This document shows positions 1 through 7,344 of a stretch of 64,000 nt of DNA, one piece after another; the stretch's first letter is position 1, and each line of letters begins with the position of its first letter. Position numbers and translations under genes: made by a program. Origin of the DNA: Fictibacillus marinisediminis. Its GTDB lineage: Bacteria > Bacillota > Bacilli > Bacillales > Fictibacillaceae. The stretch covers positions 3,410,001 to 3,474,000 of the forward strand of contig NZ_JAIWJX010000002.1 in NCBI RefSeq assembly GCF_023149135.1, read 5' to 3'. The notes under the pieces are model-generated. The model worked only from the letters and a program-made list of their open reading frames with translations. It was not told the origin of the DNA and searched no databases.

Positions 1-109
1 CAATTGAAATGATTAGATCTCCTTTGATGGCGACACCTTTATCTAAAATCACATCTAAGATATCAATAAGAGTAACTTCCTTATTTTCAATGGCTTCTCT
101 ATGTCCCAT
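1..109 (-). CDS. gvpS: Gas vesicle protein GvpS (GvpA/J family), 5' part only
   Basis: The first 36 codons of a gene that leaves the window at its left edge. The ATG is at 107-109, behind GAGGG with about 8 bases of spacing and 21 bases after the gvpL stop. The translation contains the motif LIDILDVILDKGVAIKGD, the amphipathic core of the GvpA/GvpJ/GvpM family (minor shell or cap proteins of gas vesicles). The name GvpS rests on position: in the Bacillus megaterium operon the gene after gvpL is gvpS. GvpJ or GvpM remain possible because only the N-terminus is visible. Confidence 0.8.
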   Translation of the reverse strand, partial: MGHREAIENKEVTLIDILDVILDKGVAIKGDLIISI

Positions 110-130
110 GAGCTAATCCCTCATTTCAGG

Positions 131-931
131 TTAAGCTTGCGAAATGGTAGGCAGGCCATGGACCAGAAGCCTCGAACTTCCAACCAGTTTCTGCGAGCTC
201 ATTTTTCCTTTTTTAATTTCTTCTAAAAATTCTTCCACTGTATCTGCTGGTATAAGGTATACGCTATTCCAGCACATATCGAATTGTTTCCCTGTTACAT
301 CCTTACCCCAATTTTTTTTTACTGAATCATGAAGGGAGAATTTGGCAAGTTCCTCATGAATCTGTTCACACGTTTTATTTATTTCTTTCTCTAACTCCTG
401 GTCTGCCAATTGATCGATCTTTCTTTTTTCAAAGAACTGTCTGCCAGGAGGCAATTTGCTTATCTCTTCTTTTTTTTCTTCTATTAATGAATTGTGGCCA
501 CTGATAAAGTCTTTTAATTTTGAGTGGTCACAATAGATTTTCAAATTCCATTCCTCGTTGCCTGCGAGTTGAGTGAACGAGTTGGTGATCTTCTTTTGGT
601 GCTCTTCAATTGTTTCGCTCAAGCTATTTTCGCTTGTATAAATCGTACAAAATTTCATTGGAATTACTGTATATTGTTTTTGGAGTGCCAATAGAGCTTC
701 ATGGTGATGAAGCGCCTTTCCTTGAAGCCATTCCATGTCGTTGTTCATTTTTTCTTTAATTGATTCTTCTGAATACGTGTCTGCATCAAGCTCACAGACA
801 ACGGCCGTAATTTCATTTAATTGAATGGTATATACTTCATTCTGTTCATCTAACCCCCGAAAAGAAGGAACTGCGTCTTTTATTGCTTCTTCGGTGGGAA
901 TAAGTCCATATAAATAAACGAGTTTCGCCAT
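131..931 (-). CDS. gvpL: Gas vesicle accessory protein GvpL (GvpF/GvpL family)
   Basis: 266 residues. The N-terminus (KLVYLYGLIP) and a C-terminal VHGLPTIS block are typical of the GvpL/GvpF family, cytosolic assembly factors that bind GvpA and are thought to help nucleate vesicles. A lysine/glutamate-rich helical middle (about residues 140-210) fits the family coiled-coil region. The start ATG has GAGGGA upstream. It sits between gvpG and gvpS, in the B. megaterium order. It is a paralogue of the gvpF product encoded just upstream in the same operon; assignment as L rather than F is by position. Confidence 0.9.
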   Translation of the reverse strand: MAKLVYLYGLIPTEEAIKDAVPSFRGLDEQNEVYTIQLNEITAVVCELDADTYSEESIKEKMNNDMEWLQGKALHHHEALLALQKQYTVIPMKFCTIYTSENSLSETIEEHQKKITNSFTQLAGNEEWNLKIYCDHSKLKDFISGHNSLIEEKKEEISKLPPGRQFFEKRKIDQLADQELEKEINKTCEQIHEELAKFSLHDSVKKNWGKDVTGKQFDMCWNSVYLIPADTVEEFLEEIKKGKMSSQKLVGSSRLLVHGLPTISQA

Positions 932-941
932 CTTTATTCCC

Positions 942-1199
942 TCACTTTTGCTTCTTCGTCAAATTCTCCCACTCTTCCATTTCCCGCTGTTTTGCTATCT
1001 CATATCTTACTAACAATACTTCTTCTTGTTCCTTGTAGACCTCTTCCGGTATTTCTTCAAGTTCATACATCATTTGAAGCTGAATCAATTTTTGCTGAAT
1101 AAATGAAATGTCATACAGTTCCCGATCCACTTCTTCTTTAACCTTTTCACCAACTTTAATGACAAGATTCATCGGGGACATTAAAAGTTTGTGGATCAT
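942..1199 (-). CDS. gvpG: Gas vesicle protein GvpG
   Basis: 85 residues, almost entirely helical and highly charged, with the family N-terminal pattern HKLLMSPMNLVIKVGEKV followed by a glutamate-rich helix. GvpG is a small accessory protein needed for vesicle assembly and found next to GvpF/GvpL. The start ATG overlaps the end of gvpF by 4 bases (ATGA), so translation is probably coupled. Ten bases separate it from gvpL. Confidence 0.9.
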   Translation of the reverse strand: MIHKLLMSPMNLVIKVGEKVKEEVDRELYDISFIQQKLIQLQMMYELEEIPEEVYKEQEEVLLVRYEIAKQREMEEWENLTKKQK

Positions 1200-1963
1200 G
1201 TTCCTTCCTCAACCTTTAGCTGAATATTGATGAAATTGTAGGCGGGCCATGGACCGGAATACTTAAAATCGAGTTTGTCCTCCCATTTTTCATGAACTTC
1301 ATTTACTTTTTGGTCAAAGAGTTCTTCCTTATCGCGGTCAATTAAAAAGGCTGCATTCAAAAGCATGGTTTCGCCAATCGGCTTGTTGATTTTTGAAGCT
1401 GTAGATGCTTCTTTTAATGGATTAAAGATTTCCGCTTTAATATCATTTTGAAGAGAACTGAAAAATTTTTGAGCCATTTCGCCAAGCTGAATGCGTTCAT
1501 AATACGCTGCATCCTGAGACTTGCCTTGAACCGTTTTTTTCATTTGTTCTACTTCAGGTTTTTTATTAATTTCCTCTTCCAGCCATTGTTTTTTGCCCAT
1601 TACCTTTAGACCAAGTTCTATTTTCCCCTTTATTTCTGGAAACAACTGTTCAAACTGCGGATACAAATTTTCCAGTAGAACTTTTACATCTTCTTTTGAA
1701 TTGAACACATTTCCAAAACTAATGGGAATGACCGTATCGTTTTGAGCCATAACAGAAGATATCACATCTTGATGGGCCATTAAGTTTTCCTTATTGGGAT
1801 GATAAATTTTCATTGGCATTTCTGCTGCTACAATGGCTGCATCCTTATAATGAATGGTAAACGTTGATCTTTCTTGGCCTTCAATGGTGACATTTCCAAA
1901 CTGATACTTATCCTCTGTTGTTTGTATACCGCAAAATATATAAATACCTGTTGATTGACTCAT
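1196..1963 (-). CDS. gvpF: Gas vesicle accessory protein GvpF
   Basis: 255 residues of the GvpF/GvpL family. The N-terminus reads GIYIFCGIQTTED, and the C-terminal YSGPWPAYNFINIQL is a family hallmark of the second, ferredoxin-like domain. GvpF is a cytosolic or surface-bound factor contacting GvpA early in vesicle nucleation. The ATG follows AAAGGAGTGAGCGATCA, so the Shine-Dalgarno sequence begins at the gvpN stop codon. It ends with a 4-base overlap onto gvpG. Confidence 0.93.
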   Translation of the reverse strand: MSQSTGIYIFCGIQTTEDKYQFGNVTIEGQERSTFTIHYKDAAIVAAEMPMKIYHPNKENLMAHQDVISSVMAQNDTVIPISFGNVFNSKEDVKVLLENLYPQFEQLFPEIKGKIELGLKVMGKKQWLEEEINKKPEVEQMKKTVQGKSQDAAYYERIQLGEMAQKFFSSLQNDIKAEIFNPLKEASTASKINKPIGETMLLNAAFLIDRDKEELFDQKVNEVHEKWEDKLDFKYSGPWPAYNFINIQLKVEEGT

Positions 1964-1970
1964 TGATCGC

Positions 1971-2888
1971 TCACTCCTTTACTGCTTTTTTGCATTCGCT
2001 TATTATTAGCTCTCTTAGCTTTGATGAATCCTTCTCATCCATGCATTTGGCGACAGGTGCGAATAAGATGTCCAGGCATAACCGCTGAAAATCTTCATCT
2101 TTACCGTTTATTGGGATATCGGCCTCATTTGCAAGTTTTGCAATCATAATAGAAGCCCGCAGACTTGGTCCGTTATTGCTGTTTTCACTGCATTTTTCTC
2201 TGAGAGCAGCAACAAAACTTGTTATGGCTTTTGCTTGATTTGAATCAACACCTGTTTTGCTGGAGACAATGGCGGCTTCAGTATCTTTGTCTGTATAATC
2301 TAACGGAATGGTAATGAGACGATCTAATAAAGCATCCTGTGTTTCGTAAACGCCTGCATATTCAGAAGGATTGCTCGTAAAGATTACTGTGAATTTCGGA
2401 TGGACTTTCATAAAGGGATCTTTTTGCTTTGTGCCGTATAACGGTAAAATCCCCTCTTCCAAAATTGAAAGGAAAATATTATTAGTTGAGGGCTCAGAAC
2501 GGGTAAATTCATCATAAATCAATGTGTACCCATTTTTTACAGCATCCAATAATCTTCCGTTATTCCACGTTTCCGTAACATTTTCTTCTTTTTTGTAAAC
2601 CGAACGAATAAAATTATCGACCACTTTTTGGGTGGTATATCCTGTATAGGCCCCGATTAGATCAGCATTCGATAACTCCCGGTTCCCATGCATTAACATA
2701 ACGGGACGTTTCCGCTTTTTCGCTAAAAGGAGTGCGAGTGTCGTCTTGCCAACTCCAGGCGGTCCTGTGAAATGGACGGGATAACCAGCTGAAAGATAGT
2801 TTAAGGAACGAGAAATTAAGTTTTTTATCCCGTCATGCTGCAGTAAATCTGAATTTACTTTGTTTTTATTTTCCGTTAAGACCGTCAT
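1971..2888 (-). CDS. gvpN: Gas vesicle AAA+ ATPase GvpN
   Basis: 305 residues, MoxR/GvpN-type AAA+ ATPase. The Walker A motif GPPGVGKTT is at residues 42-50, Walker B TLIYDE at 122-127, followed by the sensor-1-like segment TVIFTSNPSEYAG. GvpN is thought to use ATP in vesicle growth or shell remodelling; it is widespread but not always essential for vesicle formation. It lies between gvpR and gvpF as in B. megaterium. Length and motifs are complete, so it should be functional. Confidence 0.95.
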   Translation of the reverse strand: MTVLTENKNKVNSDLLQHDGIKNLISRSLNYLSAGYPVHFTGPPGVGKTTLALLLAKKRKRPVMLMHGNRELSNADLIGAYTGYTTQKVVDNFIRSVYKKEENVTETWNNGRLLDAVKNGYTLIYDEFTRSEPSTNNIFLSILEEGILPLYGTKQKDPFMKVHPKFTVIFTSNPSEYAGVYETQDALLDRLITIPLDYTDKDTEAAIVSSKTGVDSNQAKAITSFVAALREKCSENSNNGPSLRASIMIAKLANEADIPINGKDEDFQRLCLDILFAPVAKCMDEKDSSKLRELIISECKKAVKE

Positions 2889-2922
2889 TTTTTACTCCCC
2901 CATTCCAACCCATCATCGCCTC

Positions 2923-3186
2923 CTAGTCTTCAGCAATAGCACTTCGATATCGGATGTTTATCCTTGTGAAAGACGTTACTTCTTTCTTTTTGTTCAAGGA
3001 AACTTGATAGACGCCCAACATTTCATCTTTTGCATATTTCTTCATGTAATCTTTTTCTTCGATCACTTCCACAATGACTTTCCAGCCTTCATCTTCCGTG
3101 CCTTCAACTGATGTAATCTTGTGAGGGGGGGCTACATGCTCTTTGAAAAAGTCATTTACGGCTTCCATTAGTTCTTTTATTTCCAT
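2923..3186 (-). CDS. gvpR: Gas vesicle protein GvpR (GvpO-like)
   Basis: 87 residues. The segment from about residue 27 to 80 (EDEGWKVIVEVIEEKDYM, then DEMLGVYQVSLN and a Y-RY-R ending) matches the small alpha/beta GvpO/GvpR type. GvpO-like proteins are accessory or regulatory factors of unclear biochemical role. The start has an excellent site, GGTGGAGG, 7 bases upstream. It is the first gene after the stem-loop that follows gvpB, so its expression is probably lower than that of the shell gene. The name comes from operon position. Confidence 0.8.
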   Translation of the reverse strand: MEIKELMEAVNDFFKEHVAPPHKITSVEGTEDEGWKVIVEVIEEKDYMKKYAKDEMLGVYQVSLNKKKEVTSFTRINIRYRSAIAED

Positions 3187-3226
3187 TGACAGCCTCCACC
3201 TTTGCTATTAGAAATATTATAGTAGG

Positions 3227-3258
3227 TGGCCAGAGCAGCTTTTACATTGCTCTGGCCA
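3227..3258 (-). terminator. Perfect 11-bp stem-loop after gvpB (attenuator or mRNA stabiliser)
   Basis: TGGCCAGAGCA (3227-3237) pairs perfectly with TGCTCTGGCCA (3248-3258) across a 10-base loop, immediately downstream of the shell gene gvpB. No run of T follows on the minus strand, so it is not a complete intrinsic terminator. It more likely protects the 3' end of an abundant gvpB message or partly attenuates read-through into gvpR. Confidence 0.7.
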
Positions 3259-3266
3259 TAAAATAG

Positions 3267-3530
3267 TTAAATGCTAAAGGCTTGGCTGCCTCTTTCATTG
3301 GACTGAGATGGCAGGCCTTCTTTTTCAACTTCATCTCGCAGCAACCCAACTGCCTCAGCATATCGAAGCCATGTGTCGACACTTGCAATAACTACCCTAG
3401 CTTCGATAGTTATTAATTCTATTCCTACAAGAGAAACTCGAGCAAATACATCGATGACAACACCTTTATCAAGAATTCGGTCGATAACCTCTGCAAGACT
3501 TGAACTATCCGTACTTTTTTGAACACTCAT
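3267..3530 (-). CDS. gvpB: Gas vesicle major structural protein GvpB (GvpA family)
   Basis: 87 residues and nearly identical to what I recall of B. megaterium GvpA/GvpB. It has the [15 protein letters not shown] amphipathic helix, the [18 protein letters not shown] beta-hairpin and a second helix, then a short C-tail. The protein polymerises into the ribbed, gas-permeable, water-excluding vesicle shell. The RBS AGGAGA is 8 bases before the ATG, and it lies 37 bases after gvpQ. It is the only full GvpA-type gene in the window; B. megaterium has a second copy (gvpA) ahead of gvpP, which is not seen here. Confidence 0.96.
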   Translation of the reverse strand: MSVQKSTDSSSLAEVIDRILDKGVVIDVFARVSLVGIELITIEARVVIASVDTWLRYAEAVGLLRDEVEKEGLPSQSNERGSQAFSI

Positions 3531-3567
3531 CTTTTCATTCTCCTCTCTTTAAATAAAATAAGATTTA

Positions 3568-4143
3568 TTAGGAACTGATGGTTTTAATATCAGTTGCTCG
3601 TTTAATATCCTTTGAGCTTTTAATATCATTGGAGCTTTTCAACTGATTTGAACTTTTAATGTTGTTAGCCCCTTTGATATCATTAACACTTTTAAGCTTC
3701 GTGTTTTTTTTCTTGGAATTAATTTTTTCCTGAAACTCTTCTCCTGCTTCTTTTAAATTCTTAAGTTTATCCTGGACATTTAATAAAACATCCCTTACTT
3801 TGTCTGCTGCTTGCTCAGCTTTGCCATGAACTTTATCAGCGTTCTTTTCTTTCGCATCTTCCAATTTTTCAGCAGCCTTACTCACTTTGGACTGAAGCTC
3901 TTCCTGAAATTTTGATTTAAGCTGATCCTTGGCTTCTTCTTTTACCTTCTCTTTAGCTTTATCTTTCAAACCGGAAGGGCTTTTCTTCACTGCTTTCACA
4001 GCTGCTTTCACTGCTCCTTTTCGTATCCCTTTCTTTGCATTCTTTCTGACGCTCGGGATCATAAAAGAAGCTGTACTCGCGAGTAGTCCTCCTATAAGTG
4101 TGCCTTTTCTTAATTTGCTTTGTCCTGATGTTTGCCGAGTCAC
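3568..4143 (-). CDS. gvpQ: Gas vesicle protein GvpQ with C-terminal hexapeptide repeats
   Basis: 191 residues from a GTG start at 4143, chosen because GGGGGG lies 5 bases upstream; a longer reading from 4221 would include this RBS within the gene. The N-terminus carries a glycine-rich hydrophobic patch (TLIGGLLASTASFMIPSVRK) like GvpP/YtxH-type proteins. A lysine/glutamate/alanine-rich helical coiled-coil region follows. The C-terminus is a tandem hexapeptide repeat of pattern x-x-N-x-(I/L)-K: SVNDIK, GANNIK, SSNQLK, SSNDIK, SSKDIK, RATDIK. Its role in vesicle assembly is not well known. The name is from operon order (P, Q, B). Very basic overall. Confidence 0.8.
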   Translation of the reverse strand: MTRQTSGQSKLRKGTLIGGLLASTASFMIPSVRKNAKKGIRKGAVKAAVKAVKKSPSGLKDKAKEKVKEEAKDQLKSKFQEELQSKVSKAAEKLEDAKEKNADKVHGKAEQAADKVRDVLLNVQDKLKNLKEAGEEFQEKINSKKKNTKLKSVNDIKGANNIKSSNQLKSSNDIKSSKDIKRATDIKTISS

Positions 4144-4584
4144 CAAATCCCCCCTTTCACAAATAAGTGAACCTTTACTCAATGAAGGTTGTCTGTGAAT
4201 GTACTCAACAAACGAAATCAAATTAATGATTCCATAAACACGCTATACCCCTTTACTAACGCAATAAAAACATGGACCCGTTGGAACGCTGTGTTTCTTA
4301 CCATTATTTTCACGTATTATGTCAGCGCAATCTTGCTGAAAAATGAAAAACACTGCTTTGGCAGTATTTTATTTGTGATTTTTATAAAAACATTAAAAAT
4401 ATTACAGTTAGATTACATTTACTCAAACAATATGACTATAACGTTCCTAGTCATTGTTTCTTTCAATAAAAACTATATTTACTATATTTGTGGTCCATTT
4501 AGTACGGAAATCCAATAATACGTTGATAAGAGAAAAGGAATAAAGAAAAGGAATTTGTTAGTAACAAAAGGAGCCGGGTCACAT
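4144..4584. other. AT-rich intergenic stretch between gvpQ and gvpP
   Basis: About 440 bases without a credible gene on either strand. Open frames here have no RBS and no recognisable product. It contains the candidate sigma-B promoter listed separately and, at its far end, the gvpP terminator. The very high A+T content is typical of this accessory end of the window. Confidence 0.6.
4245..4271 (-). promoter_or_regulatory. Candidate sigma-B promoter upstream of gvpQ
   Basis: On the minus strand GTTTTT (4266-4271), a 15-base spacer and GGGTAT (4245-4250) match the general-stress sigma-B consensus GTTTAA-N12-15-GGGTAT well at -10. It lies about 100 bases before the gvpQ start and downstream of the gvpP terminator, where a new promoter is expected. 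Not proven; the -35 is only partly conserved. Confidence 0.45.
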
Positions 4585-4622
4585 CAAAAAACCTGTCCAT
4601 ATACATAAAAAATGGACAGGTT
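4585..4622 (-). terminator. Intrinsic terminator of gvpP
   Basis: AACCTGTCCAT (4590-4600) pairs with ATGGACAGGTT (4612-4622) over an 11-base loop; read on the minus strand the stem is followed by a T run (4586-4590). It lies 36 bases after the gvpP stop and separates gvpP from gvpQ. Confidence 0.85.
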
Positions 4623-4657
4623 CTGAAAGTATAGACTTATTTAAAGAACAGTACTTT

Positions 4658-5068
4658 TTACTCAACTAGCTTGTTTAATTTTTCTTCTAGCCTCTGTAAT
4701 TGGTTTGCTAGCCGTTTATTCTCCTCTTCTAGTGCAGAATACCTTGCTGATTCATTATCTTCATTTTTTCTCGCCTTCTCTTCCTCATCAGTGTCCTTGC
4801 TTTTATCTTTATTTAAGAAACCCGCTGTCGTTGATTTTATATTTTTCAATGCTTGTTCTGTTACCCTTTCTTGAACCGATCTTCCTATTTCCGCAGCTAA
4901 AGTTTTTATGGTTTCTGATTGTCTAATGTGAGATACCACTAATTTGCGTGTTTCAGGTTTATACAACCATCCTAGGGTTGCCCCGACGGCTCCTCCTATG
5001 AGGGCTCTGGAAACGGACGCCTCTTTACTATCTTCTGATGGCTTATTGTTTTCATTATCATTCATCAT
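4658..5068 (-). CDS. gvpP: Gas vesicle protein GvpP (YtxH-like)
   Basis: 136 residues. An N-terminal small-residue hydrophobic segment (SRALIGGAVGATLGWLYKPETRK, residues about 20-42) resembles the membrane-associated start of YtxH-type proteins. A long charged coiled coil ends in ALEEENKRLANQLQRLEEKLNKLVE. The RBS AGGAGG is 5 bases before ATG ATG. Position ahead of gvpQ-gvpB matches gvpP of B. megaterium. Function is unknown; it may associate with the vesicle surface. It has its own terminator, unlike the following genes. Confidence 0.75.
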   Translation of the reverse strand: MMNDNENNKPSEDSKEASVSRALIGGAVGATLGWLYKPETRKLVVSHIRQSETIKTLAAEIGRSVQERVTEQALKNIKSTTAGFLNKDKSKDTDEEEKARKNEDNESARYSALEEENKRLANQLQRLEEKLNKLVE

Positions 5069-5070
5069 AC

Positions 5071-5265
5071 TTACCTCCTGTTTTGCTTACACCCAAAAAG
5101 TCTTTCAATTAATGAGCTTTGCTTATTCATGTTCCACATTCTAATTTGTTTTAAACTCAAACCGGAACTCTCTATAAGTAAATAAAAGGACCTGCCAATG
5201 ATTTTATTGAAGAAGGAATCGTCATATTGTTGAAACCTTAACCGTAAAAACAGCAGTCTATTCAT
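5071..5265 (-). CDS. Doubtful 64-residue ORF ahead of gvpP
   Basis: MNRLLFLRLRFQQYDDSFFN..., ending inside the gvpP Shine-Dalgarno region. It is not a GvpA-type protein and matches nothing I know. The nearest AAGGAA lies about 18 bases before the ATG, too far to be convincing. It could be a short leader peptide coupled to gvpP, but a chance open frame is more likely. Recorded because it is the only frame in the position where B. megaterium carries gvpA. Confidence 0.15.
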   Translation of the reverse strand: MNRLLFLRLRFQQYDDSFFNKIIGRSFYLLIESSGLSLKQIRMWNMNKQSSLIERLFGCKQNRR

Positions 5266-5366
5266 TCAGTATGATAAATTTCCAATTCCTTTCCACTAAT
5301 GTCAGTTTCCTAACTAATGGTGTGTCCATATATATAAAAGAACGAAAAAAATTCGAGGTGAAATAC

Positions 5367-6023
5367 ATGAGTACCAATGTAATTGTGATTGCTGCTCATC
5401 CAGACGATGAAATCCTTGGCCCTGGTGGAACAATAAAAAAATTGGTTGAAAATGGCTATAAAGTGATTTCCGTGGTTGTTGCAAAGGGGCGTAAGGAAAA
5501 AGAGGATTGCATTAAAGAATCAATGTTAAAGGCTAATAAATACTTGGGGGTAGAAGAGGTTGTTTTTTTAGAATATCCGAATCTACTATTAGAAACTCTC
5601 CCTCTACATTCTTTAACTAAAGAAATTGAAGCGCTTTTGGCCAAGTATGAACCTTCCATGATTTTTACTCATCATTACGGAGACCTAAACCGGGACCATC
5701 AAATATTGTACCAGGCCGTAATTACTTCAGCCAGGCCATTGCCTGGGAAAAAGGCTGCTGAAATACTCTGTTTTGAAACAGTTTCTTCGTCTGAATGGAG
5801 TCAACATACGAACGATAAAGAATTTAAACCAAACTATTTTGTGGATATAACGGAAACCATTGATGATAAACTCCAATCTCTTTCATTTTATCACGTAGAG
5901 ATGATGGATTTTCCTCATCCCCGTTCATATCAAGGAGTGAAATCATTAGCACAGGTTCGAGGCATGACGGTTGGAGTAGATTATGCGGAAGCGTTTGAAA
6001 TCATCAGGAGGGTATGGAAATGA
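5367..6023 (+). CDS. PIG-L/LmbE-family zinc deacetylase
   Basis: 218 residues from the ATG at 5367, which follows GAGGTGA; the frame is open upstream but without an RBS. The zinc motif AHPDDE (residues 10-15, H11 and D14) and the distal THHYGDLNRDH (101-111, with H103 and D110/H111) are the family signatures. The rest is a Rossmann-like LmbE fold. Family members remove N-acetyl groups from GlcNAc-containing small molecules or lipids (bacillithiol, mycothiol, GPI, glycopeptide sugars). The sequence does not look like BshB1/BshB2 outside the motifs, so a role in the adjacent operon (glycosyltransferase, ligase, kinases) is more likely. First gene of that operon. Confidence 0.85.
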   Translation: MSTNVIVIAAHPDDEILGPGGTIKKLVENGYKVISVVVAKGRKEKEDCIKESMLKANKYLGVEEVVFLEYPNLLLETLPLHSLTKEIEALLAKYEPSMIFTHHYGDLNRDHQILYQAVITSARPLPGKKAAEILCFETVSSSEWSQHTNDKEFKPNYFVDITETIDDKLQSLSFYHVEMMDFPHPRSYQGVKSLAQVRGMTVGVDYAEAFEIIRRVWK

Positions 6024-6163
6024 CAGACCGTCAATATTCAACACAGCCTCCATTATTTATCCCCTATCCCCATTTAGTATCTGCAATGGATCAATATTAT
6101 GGACTGACAACAGCTTTAAAAAAGAAAAAAACAAACCAGATATCCAGAAACCCTTTGAATTAA
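6020..6163 (+). CDS. 47-residue mini-protein between deacetylase and glycosyltransferase
   Basis: A short frame of 47 codons. The ATG overlaps the deacetylase stop (ATGA) and has a near-perfect AGGAGGG 7 bases upstream. It ends 14 bases before the glycosyltransferase ATG, filling exactly the gap between those genes. The product starts MTDRQYSTQPPLFIPYPHLV, continues SAMDQYYGLTTAL and ends in a lysine-rich tail (KKKKTNQISRNPLN). It has no signal peptide, no membrane helix and no cysteine. I recognise no family. It could be a substrate or carrier peptide for the ATP-grasp enzyme or glycosyltransferase, a small spore-coat-like protein, or a coupling peptide that drives translation of the next gene, whose own RBS is poor. 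Confidence 0.6.
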   Translation: MTDRQYSTQPPLFIPYPHLVSAMDQYYGLTTALKKKKTNQISRNPLN

Positions 6164-6177
6164 AACAAAAGAAAAAC

Positions 6178-7344
6178 ATGAAAATCTTAATCACTACTTT
6201 CTGGAACTACCCTTTTGTTGGCGGATTGCAAAACTACATCACTGCACTTAAATCAGGATTGGAAAGCTTAGGCCATATTGTCCATATTGCTGCACCTAAC
6301 CACTTCGAAAATGATGGCATTGACGGAATGCGCCAAACAATTATGGAGGATGTAAAACAATTTTTTGTTAAAAGGTATGGAAGCTTCAGTGAAAAGATCA
6401 TCCAAAATGTTTGGCAAATGCGCAGATATGAATGGATGCTAAAATGCGTGGATATTTCTAGGTATGATATTATTCACGCACAAGATCGGTTTACAGCAAA
6501 TGTCATGTGCCAGCTTAATGAAGGTTATCAAAAACCGCTGCTGTTCACTCCCCACGGATTTATGACACACACACGGCTAAAGTTTAATCTAATTGAAAAA
6601 GGGTCTGTAGAAGAAGCCTACTTTTTGGCCATTGACCAAAAAGCCGTTCAAAGCTCGACCCATATCATTAGTTTATGTGAATATTTTCGACCATTGCTAA
6701 ACAGTTTAGGTACTGAGGAAAGCAAATTGACAACTGTTTACACTGGAATTGATTTTGGAATTGCCCCTCCAGGGAAATCAAGGAAAACTGCAGATAAGAC
6801 AATTATTACCTGTATTTCTCGCCTTCGGCCGCGTAAAGGACATAAATACCTGTTTGAAGCACTTTGGCTCATTAGAAACAAGCTTGAAAATGTAGAAATA
6901 TGGATTGTAGGGGAAGGATCAATGAGAGAAGAGCTTGAACGCCAATGTCAGGATTTACAGCTGGGAAATGTGTATTTTCTAGGAAGGAGAAAGGATATTC
7001 CAAAAATATTAAAACGATCAGATATTTTTGTCCTGCCAACTACCAGTGATACACTTCCCATTTCTGTGATAGAGGCGATGTTTGCCCGGAAGGCGATCAT
7101 TACAACAAACTGTGGCGGAATACCGGAAATTATTCAGGACAATCATTCGGGGCTTATAGCTGAACCGGGAAACTCTCAACAACTAGCTGAAAAATTAACG
7201 ATCCTTCTGGACGATTCCATTCTAAGGAATTCTTTAGCACAAAATGCTAAATGCTTTGCTGAACAGCATTTAACGATTGCCAGTATGGCTAGAAAGATTG
7301 AGGAAGTTTATCAATCTTTTTTGCACAGAGGTGAGATGCAGTGA
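6178..7344 (+). CDS. Group 1 (GT4, GT-B fold) glycosyltransferase
   Basis: 388 residues from the ATG at 6178 (MKILITTFWNYPFVGGLQNY). A longer in-frame reading from 5983 would run through the deacetylase and mini-protein and is rejected. The N-terminal domain has the GG-x-x-x-Y acceptor-side loop. The C-terminal GT4 donor domain includes CISRLRPRKGHKYL, WIVGEGSMREEL, the NVYFLGRRKDI segment and the SDTLPISVIEAM...GGIPEII nucleotide-sugar block. It probably transfers a sugar from a nucleotide donor to a small molecule, peptide or glycan; the donor cannot be read. The RBS is weak (AAAGAAAAAC), so it is likely translationally coupled. It overlaps the next gene by 4 bases (GTGA). Confidence 0.88.
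   Translation: MKILITTFWNYPFVGGLQNYITALKSGLESLGHIVHIAAPNHFENDGIDGMRQTIMEDVKQFFVKRYGSFSEKIIQNVWQMRRYEWMLKCVDISRYDIIHAQDRFTANVMCQLNEGYQKPLLFTPHGFMTHTRLKFNLIEKGSVEEAYFLAIDQKAVQSSTHIISLCEYFRPLLNSLGTEESKLTTVYTGIDFGIAPPGKSRKTADKTIITCISRLRPRKGHKYLFEALWLIRNKLENVEIWIVGEGSMREELERQCQDLQLGNVYFLGRRKDIPKILKRSDIFVLPTTSDTLPISVIEAMFARKAIITTNCGGIPEIIQDNHSGLIAEPGNSQQLAEKLTILLDDSILRNSLAQNAKCFAEQHLTIASMARKIEEVYQSFLHRGEMQ

Noticed and set aside
4189..4518. Plus-strand ORF of 109 codons opposite the gvpQ leader
   Set aside because: Biased AT-rich composition, no RBS, no family; probably chance.
5367..6023. Bacillithiol deacetylase BshB
   Set aside because: Only the zinc motifs match; length and flanking sequence differ and no bacillithiol partner genes are adjacent.
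5983..6177. Upstream extension of the GT4 glycosyltransferase (65 extra residues)
   Set aside because: It overlaps the deacetylase end in another frame and the mini-protein; it lacks an RBS and looks unlike a GT4 N-terminus.
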